Assembly: GCA_002429595.1 (NCBI GenBank)
Contig: DJAM01000093.1
Location: forward strand, 1 to 5,941
Source: Coxiellaceae bacterium UBA6002
GTDB lineage: Bacteria; Pseudomonadota; Gammaproteobacteria; UBA6002
Reading direction: 5' to 3'
DNA: 5,941 bases
This document shows, piece by piece, positions 1-5,905 of the stretch. How positions within the stretch are numbered: the stretch's first letter is position 1; every line of letters begins with the position of its first letter. A program made the position numbers and the translations under genes. A model generated the notes under the pieces. The model did no database searches and was not told the origin of the DNA. It saw only the letters and a program-made list of their open reading frames with translations.

Positions 1-302
1 TCGCGGGACGTCGGCTTTATGTGTGGAACGTTAGCACAAGGATTATGTCCAAGGTAATTTTGGTCGTGCCCAAGTGGGGTATGTCTGTTGACGCGACATT
101 ATTTTTTATCTACCAGCCTCATGAAAGATCAGCAATATCATTATCATGCAATTCTAATCAGTGATATGCGTTTCTTTAAACCGAAATTCATGCTCCGCTG
201 TAACGTTTACAAATTTCATTTAATGTCGTTTCAGAGGTAAAGCGATGCAATTTCAGACTTCGCCGCCACCGACCATTTTTTTTATTTTAAGAGAGGGTTT
301 TT
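1..302. other. Intergenic stretch, no supported gene
   Basis: I see no convincing gene here. All frames are broken or lack a ribosome site; the longest open run (plus strand, from position 3 to about 164) enters from the window edge and its product shows no recognisable motif. A short plus-strand run at 35-91 reads QGNFGRAQVGYVC, which faintly resembles a Sel1 repeat core and could be a decayed fragment. The stretch 270-305 is rich in T on the plus strand. I find no stable hairpin in it, so the end of the minus-strand Sel1 gene has no clear intrinsic terminator. Confidence 0.4.
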
Positions 303-1856
303 TTAATTCTTGAGCTGATTATAAACGTGCGCTTCCAAACTCTCAGGATTTTCTTTGGCATATTGCTCGACTTCCTGCAATGGTAATGGCGCTCCCGATT
401 CTACGCTTGCAGCAACTGACTCACTCTTGAAAAATAATCTGGGGTTATTTGCTGCTAAATCTTTAGCTTTAGCTTTAAAATCAAGCTCCTTTGATAACGT
501 CGGGATAAGTTTACGATAGATATCTCGAATTTCCTCTGCAGAGATAGGAGCAAACTGCTGCGCTATTTTAAATAATAAATCACTTGGCAATCGTTGTAGA
601 GGCCCTGGATTAACTGATGGACTATTCTTATTTTTTATGACCAGTGCTAATAACAAGAAACTTTGAAATACACCCTTTTGGAATAAATAAGTTACTTGAG
701 GGTAGTCTAAACCTCTGGTTAACATCATTGTTGCTTTTTGCAATTGGTAAGGAGTTATCGTTTTATGGTTTTTTAAAATCTCTTTTAAGAAAACAAAACT
801 CGATGCACTTTTGCTGCGCCAAAAATAGGCTAGGACTGCTTTATCGGGTTTTTCATGTTCTAAAATCCCGCGACCCGCTTCATACATCCGTCCTAAGTCG
901 TATTGTGCTTCAGCATGTCCTTGTAAAGCCGCTCTACGAAACCACTCAACGGCGAGGCGATCTTTTTGAGGAATCTCTTTCGCTGGGATCCCGCGACCCG
1001 CTTCATACAGACATCCTAAGCAGTGTTGTGCACCAGCATGTCCTTGTGCAGCAGCCTGACGATACCATTCAAAGGTAATAGCATCTTTTTGGGCCATCTC
1101 TTCCGGTGAGATCCCGTAACCCTCTGAAAACATCACCCCTAAGCTACATTGTGCTGCAACATTTCCTTGTGCGGCAGCTTTACGAAACCACTCAACGGCA
1201 ATGGCCTCTTTTTGGCGCATCTCTTCTGCTGTAAGTCCTACAACTATTTGATAGATAAGTCCTAGGTTGTACTGGGCCATACTATTATGTTGAGCCGCTA
1301 GTATTTGCGACTGATCTTTAATATTTTTGAGCGTATTTTCTTGTGTAAATTTACTCGATAAATTTAAATAAGCACAATGTGCTGCAGGTAAAGGCAGGCT
1401 AGCTGCTTCTTCAAGCAACTTAACAAAGTTAGCTGGTTTGGCATAACCATCATCCTGACAATAGATAGATGCTGCTAAGCATAAAACCTCGAGGGAACAT
1501 TGGGCCAGCGTTGACTGCGTGCTGAGATAATTCAAGAAACGATTGTCTTGGTTCGCTTGGTCCCGGCCAGCTTGCCAACGTTTCAGGCAATATTCTTTAT
1601 ATGCAGAAATACCTTCAACATTATTTAATAACATTTTTTGAAACAGGTTTTCGAATTCAATCTCACTAATCAATGAATTTACCTCTTGAAATAGTTTATT
1701 GTTAAGATACCGCATTTTGATTAAGGTTTTATTAATTTGCAGGCTTAAATCTTTGGACACCTCTGAAGGCGAATTCAAAAAGGAAGTGCACCACCAAGTC
1801 TTAAGGTAAAATCCTAGGTGTTGAAACTGGGAAATAACTTTAAGAAGGTGGCGCAT
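303..1856 (-). CDS. Sel1-repeat (SLR/TPR-like) protein
   Basis: A 517-residue protein of the Sel1-like repeat family, whose helical solenoids serve as protein-protein interaction scaffolds. Four repeats lie at about residues 193-354, with cores such as AQYNLGLIY, AQCSLGVMF, AQHCLGCLYEAGRGI and AQYDLGRMYEAGRGI, each followed by WF/WYR-AA-QG. Residues 1-190 are probably helical but have no motif I recognise. Residues 423-433 (LPSDLLFKIAQ) resemble the start of an F-box. The last 25 residues are Glu-rich with Leu at position -3. No signal peptide or membrane helix is evident, so the protein is cytosolic or exported by a non-Sec route. The ATG at 1856 is the first start after an in-frame TAG but has no Shine-Dalgarno sequence; Met48 (1715) is an alternative, also without one. 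It is divergent from the VIT gene and stands alone. In Legionella and Coxiella such proteins are often host-interaction factors; that role is inference here. Confidence 0.87.
   Translation of the reverse strand: MRHLLKVISQFQHLGFYLKTWWCTSFLNSPSEVSKDLSLQINKTLIKMRYLNNKLFQEVNSLISEIEFENLFQKMLLNNVEGISAYKEYCLKRWQAGRDQANQDNRFLNYLSTQSTLAQCSLEVLCLAASIYCQDDGYAKPANFVKLLEEAASLPLPAAHCAYLNLSSKFTQENTLKNIKDQSQILAAQHNSMAQYNLGLIYQIVVGLTAEEMRQKEAIAVEWFRKAAAQGNVAAQCSLGVMFSEGYGISPEEMAQKDAITFEWYRQAAAQGHAGAQHCLGCLYEAGRGIPAKEIPQKDRLAVEWFRRAALQGHAEAQYDLGRMYEAGRGILEHEKPDKAVLAYFWRSKSASSFVFLKEILKNHKTITPYQLQKATMMLTRGLDYPQVTYLFQKGVFQSFLLLALVIKNKNSPSVNPGPLQRLPSDLLFKIAQQFAPISAEEIRDIYRKLIPTLSKELDFKAKAKDLAANNPRLFFKSESVAASVESGAPLPLQEVEQYAKENPESLEAHVYNQLKN
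795..1280 (-). repeat. Four tandem 123-bp Sel1 repeat units
   Basis: The conserved AQ of each unit falls at residues 194, 235, 276 and 317, an exact period of 41 codons (123 bp). The fourth unit is partial. Typical Sel1 units are about 36-38 residues. The extra length is a loop after the Gly-rich turn, of the form (P)xEExxQKD in the first three units and shorter and diverged in the last. At DNA level the 22-bp string beginning atcccgcgaccc and ending gcttcataca occurs without change at 865-886 and 988-1009, exactly 123 bp apart, pointing to fairly recent duplication of units 3 and 4. Confidence 0.85.
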
Positions 1857-1952
1857 GAGAAAGAAAAGCTTCTATTCTCATCTTCAATCATCATGCAAGC
1901 TTTTGTAGATGCTCCATTAAAATTAAGCAGAGACAACGAAAAAAGAATCGAT

Positions 1953-1961
1953 TTTATAACA
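1953..1961 (-). promoter_or_regulatory. Extended -10 promoter for the Sel1 gene
   Basis: On the minus strand this reads TGTTATAAA, an extended -10 element (TGn plus TATAAA, five of six matches to TATAAT). It lies about 95 nt upstream of the ATG at 1856. No good -35 box is seen, which is acceptable for an extended -10 promoter. It would give a leader of roughly 90 nt. Confidence 0.4.
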
Positions 1962-2025
1962 CAAGAAAATGAGTCATTTGCCACACAATTAATAGAATAG
2001 GACTAGAAAAAAATAGCGTTTCTAT

Positions 2026-2055
2026 TAGACTGCTCAACAGGACATCTCTTATAAC
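2026..2055 (+). promoter_or_regulatory. Candidate sigma70 promoter for the VIT gene
   Basis: TAGACT (2026-2031, four of six matches to TTGACA) and TATAAC (2050-2055, five of six to TATAAT) are separated by 18 bp and end 24 bp before the ATG. No Fur- or MntR-like palindrome is evident nearby. The match is moderate and the call is tentative. Confidence 0.35.
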
Positions 2056-2079
2056 CTAATGATCTAGGAAGGAACATTT

Positions 2080-2778
2080 ATGTACCCCCATCAATTTCAA
2101 GAGCAACACCGAATTAAGCGCGTAGGATGGCTGCGAGCTGCTGTCTTGGGTGCCAATGATGGCATTATTTCAATCTCGAGCTTATTAACGGGCATTGCAG
2201 CCGCCAATACTCCTTATAGCAGTATTTTCATTGCGGGCATTGCCGGTTGGATAGCGGGAGCGATGTCCATGGCAGCTGGAGAATATATTTCAGTTAGTTC
2301 GCAAGCAGATACTGAAAAAGCAGAGTTAGCGCGAGAAGAGTACGAACTAAAAAATTTCCTACCTTCAGAAATTGAAGAATTAAAATCTATTTATGTCAAT
2401 CGAGGTCTTGAACCTAATCTCGCCCACGAAGTCGCGATACAGTTAATGGCAAAAGATGCATTAGGTGCTCATGCTAGAGATGAGTTAGGCATTACCGAAA
2501 CACTCAGCGCTCGACCATTACAGGCCGCATTTTCATCTGCAGTTAGCTTTACGGTGGGATCGATTTTACCAATATTAACGATCATAATTGCTCCTAAAAA
2601 ATATCTAGTCATTTTTATTCTAATTTTCTCCATATTCTTTTTAGGCTTATTAGGTGGCTTTGCAGCCAAAATAGGTGGCTCAAAGATGAAGGTTGGCACA
2701 ACTCGCGTGGTCATTTGGGGAACATTAGCGATGATTGTCAGTGCCGCTATAGGTAAAGTCTTAGGGGTAATGGTTTGA
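2080..2778 (+). CDS. VIT/CCC1-family Fe2+/Mn2+ transporter
   Basis: A 232-residue integral membrane protein of the VIT1/CCC1 family, which moves ferrous iron or manganese out of the cytosol by proton exchange. The first helix has the family signature GANDGIIS with Asp27. The second carries MSMAAGEYISV with Met64 and Glu68, the residues that line the metal path in characterised VIT1. Residues 71-147 form the acidic cytosolic helical domain that collects metal (TEKAELAREEYEL, LPSEIEELKSIY, and a conserved DELG end). Three more helices follow at about 149-172, 174-197 and 207-230, giving the expected five. There is no N-terminal ferritin-like domain, so this is the short bacterial form at full length. 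The start is well set: AGGAAGG at 2066-2072 lies 7 nt before the ATG. Export of iron or manganese for detoxification is likely; which metal cannot be told from sequence. Confidence 0.93.
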   Translation: MYPHQFQEQHRIKRVGWLRAAVLGANDGIISISSLLTGIAAANTPYSSIFIAGIAGWIAGAMSMAAGEYISVSSQADTEKAELAREEYELKNFLPSEIEELKSIYVNRGLEPNLAHEVAIQLMAKDALGAHARDELGITETLSARPLQAAFSSAVSFTVGSILPILTIIIAPKKYLVIFILIFSIFFLGLLGGFAAKIGGSKMKVGTTRVVIWGTLAMIVSAAIGKVLGVMV

Positions 2779-2826
2779 TTTATGACGATGGGAATTTAGG
2801 GGACAGAACTCTAGCCGGACAGTGAA

Positions 2827-2852
2827 TGGATTCTCTCCAGCGCGGGAATGAC
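2827..2852. repeat. Decayed copy of palindromic GTCATTCCCGCG repeat
   Basis: The 26 nt begin TGGATTC and end GCGGGAATGAC, matching both flanks of the widespread repeat whose intact form has a TTCCCGC/GCGGGAA stem. The central 8 nt (TCTCCAGC) differ, so the left arm of the hairpin is lost. The last 12 nt (2841-2852) are the exact reverse complement of 5906-5917 at the right end of this window. Just upstream, ttaggggacagaactc (2797-2812) resembles sequence often seen next to REP-type elements. Confidence 0.55.
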
Positions 2853-2860
2853 AGGAAAGC

Positions 2861-2866
2861 TATAAT
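2861..2866 (+). promoter_or_regulatory. Consensus -10 box upstream of ku
   Basis: A perfect TATAAT ending 27 bp before the Ku start codon. At 16-18 bp spacing no good -35 box is found (the sequence there is the right arm of the decayed repeat), so the promoter may be weak or activator-dependent. Confidence 0.4.
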
Positions 2867-2893
2867 TAGAGTAAAACCATAAGGGGAACCGTC

Positions 2894-3745
2894 ATGCGTC
2901 CTATATGGAAAGGTCAAATCTCATTCGGTCTTATCAATATTCCCATTGAACTATTTGCTGCTGAGAAACGCAAAGATCTGTCGTTTAAGCTATTGGATAA
3001 AAGGAACAAGGCGAAGATCAGATATGAGCGTGTTAATGAGGAAACGGGAAAAGAAGTACCTTGGGACGACGTGGTAAAAGCTTACGAGATTAAAAAGAAA
3101 GGTTACATTGTTGTCTCTGAAGAAGAATTGAAGCGTGCTGCGGTGGAAAATACTCAGACCTTTGAAATTGAAGATTTTGTTGATCGCTCTGAAATCGATA
3201 TCGCTTACTTTGAAAAGCCGTATTTTTTAGTACCAACTAAACAAGGAAAAAAAGGCTATGTGTTATTGCGTGAAGTCCTTGAAAAAACCCAAAAGGTAGC
3301 GATTGGCAAAGTGGTTATCCGAACCAAACAGTATTTAGCTGCGGTGCTCACAGCCAATGATGTGTTGATGCTTAACTTAATGCGTTTTGGTGATGAATTG
3401 AAAAGTGCTTCTGAATTCGATATTCCTAAGGGATCTATTAAGGACTACAAGATCACTCATAAAGAACTTGAGATGGGTGAACAATTAGTTGATTCAATGT
3501 CTGTGAAGTGGAATCCGAAAAAATATACTGACACCTATCATGATACGATTATGAAATATATCGAGAAGAAAGCTAAATTAGGCAAAATACCGCTACCAGC
3601 TAAGCATGAAGAAGAAAAAGCTAAGGGTGGGGAAGTGATCGATTTTATGGAACTACTAAAAAAGAGTCTCAAAAAGAATGAGCCTAAGAAAGCAGCTAGT
3701 AGTCGCAAAAGGAAAACCACCAAATCCAAAGCTAAAAAAGCCTAA
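2894..3745 (+). CDS. ku: Non-homologous end joining protein Ku
   Basis: A bacterial Ku homologue of 283 residues, within the usual size range. Bacterial Ku forms a homodimeric ring that threads onto DNA double-strand ends and recruits the ligase LigD. Hallmarks appear in order: MRPIWKGQISFGLINIPIEL at the N-terminus, EETGKEVPWDDVVKAYEI (49-66), EKPYFLVP (107-114), a YVLLREVL segment (122-129), IGKVVIRTKQYLAAV (137-151), the LMLNLMRFGDEL strand-helix (158-169) and EQLVDSMSVKWNPKKYTDTY (196-215). VIDFMELLKKSLKK (248-261) is the conserved C-terminal segment. A Lys/Arg-rich tail (262-283) follows, of the kind that binds DNA and promotes threading. The start has a strong Shine-Dalgarno (AAGGGGA, 2881-2887) at suitable spacing. 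It follows the VIT gene with a 115-bp gap and probably its own promoter. No ligD lies in the window, so the ligase partner must be elsewhere. It ends 5 bp from the convergent MFS gene. Confidence 0.97.
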   Translation: MRPIWKGQISFGLINIPIELFAAEKRKDLSFKLLDKRNKAKIRYERVNEETGKEVPWDDVVKAYEIKKKGYIVVSEEELKRAAVENTQTFEIEDFVDRSEIDIAYFEKPYFLVPTKQGKKGYVLLREVLEKTQKVAIGKVVIRTKQYLAAVLTANDVLMLNLMRFGDELKSASEFDIPKGSIKDYKITHKELEMGEQLVDSMSVKWNPKKYTDTYHDTIMKYIEKKAKLGKIPLPAKHEEEKAKGGEVIDFMELLKKSLKKNEPKKAASSRKRKTTKSKAKKA

Positions 3746-3750
3746 TATTT

Positions 3751-5007
3751 TTATCCTAACTGTCGACAATAGGTTTCTTTAGTAAACGCTAAAAATATTA
3801 AGGCAATCCCTAAGTAAATTATTAACAGACTTAAAGAGGAACGATAATCAGCTAGCGTAAATATCCTTGCGCCTTGCAGCATGTCGCCCTTCCAACCTAA
3901 GTCCAACATCTTGCCGATAAAAGGTTCCGATAAAGCTTCGCAAATTGAATCGAAGGTATTCATAAAACCGAGTACGGTTGCAGCGATAGCTAATGGCATT
4001 GTTTCTCGGATCATCGAGAAGCACAGAAAGAAACAGCTAGCACCTAGGCCAAAAAAGAATAATAAAACCCCTAAAAAAGTTGCGGTAGCTGTTGGTAAAT
4101 AAATAACGAGTCCAAGCGTCACTATTGCTACTATCGTTCCGATGGACATGAGTAATTTACGACGGCCTAAATAATCTGATAACCAGCCGGAAATGGGACA
4201 GCCAATCGCAAAGCCTATAAAAATACAAGAGACAACTGACGCAGCTGTACTGGCGTTTAAGCTGTAAGCAGTTTTGAGAAAAGAAACTCCCCATAGACCA
4301 CCAAACACCGAAACTGGCGCGAAGGCAAGTCCACTATAAAACGATAATAACCAAGACTGTTTACTTTTGAGAATTGTTGCCAGTTGTGCTTTGAGATTGA
4401 AGTTCGATAAGGTCTGCTGGTTTGAGTTCACATTATTTTTTGCAAGCGTGAAAAACAAGATTGCCAACAGAAATCCTGGCAAAGCCAAATAACGCATAGC
4501 TTCTTGCCAATGAAAAGAATGGATTAGTAGCGATAGGGGTAATTGTCCACCAATTGCGCCGCACATGGCGCTAGTCATACTCAAGCCTGCAAGTAGGGCA
4601 AAGCGCTTAGCTGGGAACCACAAAGCAATGATTTTAAAGCAAGAAACTGCAGCAAAGGCAGCGCCAAAACCAATGAGAGCGCGTGCAGCGTAGCTCATGA
4701 GTAAGGTTTGACTGTATGAAAATACTAAAACACCCAGTGCACTTACCAAAATAGCCAGTGTCGTAATGTAACGAGGATTATAGCGATCTAATAAGATGCC
4801 AACGGGTATCTGCATAATTAAATAGGAATAAAAAAAACAGGCGGCAAGGTTGCCAAGTTGAGCGCCGCTAGCATGAAAGCTACGCATAAGTTCTTCGCTC
4901 ATTACGCTGGGGGAGACTTGCAATAAGTATTTATAGAAAAAGAAGATTGCTGCTAGCGACCAGATCAGCCAAGGATAGAGCGTAGTTCTTTTTGCAATAA
5001 TGGTCAT
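3751..5007 (-). CDS. MFS transporter, probable amino acid carrier (Pht-like)
   Basis: A 418-residue major facilitator superfamily protein with about 12 hydrophobic helices and a hydrophilic central loop near residues 190-215. Motif A appears in both halves: GILLDRYNPRY (70-80, loop 2-3) and GWLSDYLGRRK (274-284, loop 8-9). The first helix continues into FFFYKYLLQVSPSVM (22-36), a form common among MFS carriers of Legionella, Coxiella and Francisella, which include the Pht amino acid transporters. Substrate cannot be read from the protein alone. The upstream attenuator, whose leader peptide is rich in Val, Ile and Leu, points to branched-chain amino acid import. The ATG at 5007 has AAGAGGT just upstream on the minus strand (5018-5012) at good spacing. 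Only 25 nt separate the start from the leader terminator, so transcripts that reach the gene probably come through the attenuator. No terminator is seen between its end and ku. MFS assignment is firm; substrate is inference. Confidence 0.93.
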   Translation of the reverse strand: MTIIAKRTTLYPWLIWSLAAIFFFYKYLLQVSPSVMSEELMRSFHASGAQLGNLAACFFYSYLIMQIPVGILLDRYNPRYITTLAILVSALGVLVFSYSQTLLMSYAARALIGFGAAFAAVSCFKIIALWFPAKRFALLAGLSMTSAMCGAIGGQLPLSLLIHSFHWQEAMRYLALPGFLLAILFFTLAKNNVNSNQQTLSNFNLKAQLATILKSKQSWLLSFYSGLAFAPVSVFGGLWGVSFLKTAYSLNASTAASVVSCIFIGFAIGCPISGWLSDYLGRRKLLMSIGTIVAIVTLGLVIYLPTATATFLGVLLFFFGLGASCFFLCFSMIRETMPLAIAATVLGFMNTFDSICEALSEPFIGKMLDLGWKGDMLQGARIFTLADYRSSLSLLIIYLGIALIFLAFTKETYCRQLG

Positions 5008-5032
5008 ATGTACCTCTTACAATTTTCTCGCC

Positions 5033-5071
5033 AAAAAAAAGCCCCGCAGCTCTTGCGAGGTGCGGGGCTTT
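5033..5071 (-). terminator. Intrinsic terminator of the MFS attenuator
   Basis: On the minus strand AAAGCCCCGCA (5071-5061) pairs with TGCGGGGCTTT (5048-5038), 11 uninterrupted base pairs. Inside is a second short hairpin, CTC-GCAA-GAG (5059-5050), with a GNRA loop. The stem runs into eight T (5040-5033). On the plus strand the hairpin is followed only by CTAG, so it works leftwards, toward the MFS gene. It stops 25 nt before the MFS ATG, inside that gene's leader. Confidence 0.88.
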
Positions 5072-5085
5072 CTAGAAAGGTGGTT

Positions 5086-5163
5086 TTACAACATAAGCCC
5101 CCACCTCGTCGTGGTTTTCACCACGAGGCGCACTAGAATGACTTTGTTGTGGGTAATTTTCAT
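5086..5163 (-). CDS. Putative attenuator leader peptide, 25 aa, Val/Ile/Leu-rich
   Basis: A small ORF with ATG at 5163-5161 and TAA at 5088-5086. Residues 8-15 read VILVRLVV, residues 17-19 are three Thr, and 21 is Trp. Seven of residues 8-15 are branched-chain amino acids, close in style to the E. coli ilv and ivb leader peptides. Its codons 12-23 form the switching RNA arms, and its stop lies between those arms and the terminator, as in trpL-type leaders. It starts 3 nt after the PAP2 stop codon and in the same frame. A weak GAG (5173-5171) sits 7 nt upstream, so translation may depend partly on coupling to the PAP2 gene. The peptide itself probably has no function; translating it is the sensor. 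Confidence rests on the RNA architecture, not on homology. Confidence 0.65.
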   Translation of the reverse strand: MKITHNKVILVRLVVKTTTRWGLML

Positions 5164-5166
5164 CGC

Positions 5167-5820
5167 TTATCTCGCCGTATTTAGATAAGTGGATGAGGAA
5201 GATAACGTTAAAGAATAGTAAATTTTAGAAATCCATAAGGTCGATAAAGTCCCTAATAAAGCACCAAATACTACGTCGCTTAAAAAATGAAATTCAAGTA
5301 GTAATCGACTAAAGCATACTAAAAGACCGAATAGTATGAACAAGGGTGTTAAACGCTTCCACCAAAGTGACAAGCCAGTGACCAACACGAAGACTCGGGT
5401 GGCATGACCAGAAGGTGTTGAATTAAATAAGTATTGATGGCTTAAGAAGTGAAAGCCATAGAGACCTTGCTGAAAAAGTAATTCGGGTCGATAACGACCT
5501 AAGAGGTATTTGAGCGTCGTCTCAAAAAAGATGGCAGCAACCATAGCTAAGGCCATAAACAATAGGTGGTTAGCAAGCCTATTCTGCGGCTGTCGAAATA
5601 AAACAAAGATCGCAAAAATAAAGCTGACGCAGGTAAACGCAAAGCAAAGATTAGCGCCGCCTAGCACGGTAATGCCTTGAAAAATCTGATAAGCAAGAGC
5701 GGTATGGGTAAGGTAGTGTAAGTAGCTGGCGATAGGTTTATCTAAAAAGATAAATGAAACCCAGTAAAAACTGGCACCCAATAATAACGTTAATAACGAG
5801 GCTTTCTTTAAATTACTCAT
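5167..5820 (-). CDS. PAP2-family membrane phosphatase
   Basis: A type 2 phosphatidic acid phosphatase superfamily protein of 217 residues, spanning the inner membrane several times. All three catalytic motifs are intact (numbered from the start chosen here): KYLLGRYRP (104-112, KX6RP), PSGH (136-139) and SRLLLEFHFLSD (171-182, SRX5HX3D), where His178 is the expected nucleophile and His139 the acid/base. Such enzymes remove phosphate from lipid substrates at the periplasmic face: undecaprenyl pyrophosphate, phosphatidylglycerol phosphate, phosphatidic acid or lipid A phosphates. Sequence alone does not choose among these. I prefer the ATG at 5820 because AAGATGGTG lies 6 nt upstream and the protein then begins MSNLKKAS before its first helix. 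The frame stays open to ATGs at 5832 and 5910. The last of these sits inside the palindromic repeat and is unlikely as a start. The stop codon is 3 nt before the attenuator leader peptide, so co-transcription with the MFS gene is likely. Confidence 0.9.
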   Translation of the reverse strand: MSNLKKASLLTLLLGASFYWVSFIFLDKPIASYLHYLTHTALAYQIFQGITVLGGANLCFAFTCVSFIFAIFVLFRQPQNRLANHLLFMALAMVAAIFFETTLKYLLGRYRPELLFQQGLYGFHFLSHQYLFNSTPSGHATRVFVLVTGLSLWWKRLTPLFILFGLLVCFSRLLLEFHFLSDVVFGALLGTLSTLWISKIYYSLTLSSSSTYLNTAR

Positions 5821-5905
5821 CAATAGCACCATCTTTGCAAGAGACAATAATGCTAACAAGTAATTAAGGTTAAGTCTATCATAGGTGTCGCTCGTCCACA
5901 GGTGT

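Larger units (their letters stand above)
5033..5163 (-). promoter_or_regulatory. Translation-coupled transcription attenuator of the MFS gene
   Basis: Three mutually exclusive helices can be drawn on the minus-strand RNA. Arm 1:2 is TCGTGGT (5126-5120), loop GAAA, ACCACGA (5115-5109), with outer CC and GG able to extend it by sliding. The antiterminator 2:3 pairs CGAGGTGGGGGCTT (5108-5095) with AAGCCCCGCACCTCG (5070-5056), 14 base pairs with one bulged G at 5063. Terminator 3:4 is the hairpin at 5071-5038 plus its T tract. The logic follows the trp/ilv paradigm. A ribosome stalled in codons 9-14 masks arm 1, so 2:3 forms and transcription continues. A ribosome that reaches the TAA at 5088 masks arm 2, so 3:4 forms and transcription stops. 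Without translation, 1:2 forms and 3:4 again terminates. The promoter is uncertain: TAAAAT at 5227-5222 inside the end of the PAP2 gene is a weak candidate; otherwise the transcript comes from the PAP2 promoter. Confidence 0.72.

Noticed and set aside
270..305. T-rich run near the Sel1 stop codon as a terminator
   Set aside because: No stable inverted repeat precedes it on either strand.
644..1078. Plus-strand 144-codon frame opposite the Sel1 repeats
   Set aside because: Repeated peptide runs (SRDPLHT) only mirror the 123-bp DNA repeat. The minus-strand frame has clear Sel1 homology.
1818..2000. Plus-strand 60-codon frame beginning with GTG, taken as a whole gene
   Set aside because: No ribosome site suits the GTG, the first part is antisense to the Sel1 gene, and it runs through that gene's likely leader and promoter. 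The only version worth a look is the frameshift idea listed under findings.
3881..4102. Plus-strand 73-codon frame opposite the MFS gene
   Set aside because: Shadow of the MFS coding strand, with no ribosome site or recognisable product.
5072..5083. Perfect 12-nt palindrome candidate CTTTCTAGAAAG near the terminator, as an operator
   Set aside because: It lies at about 5068-5079, overlaps the A-rich foot of the terminator stem and is short and AT-rich; I see no reason to treat it as a protein binding site.
5000..5188. Plus-strand 62-codon frame across the PAP2-MFS gap
   Set aside because: It is the mirror of the attenuator. The palindromic arms give open codons on both strands, but the poly-T tract and helix order only make sense on the minus strand, and there is no ribosome site.
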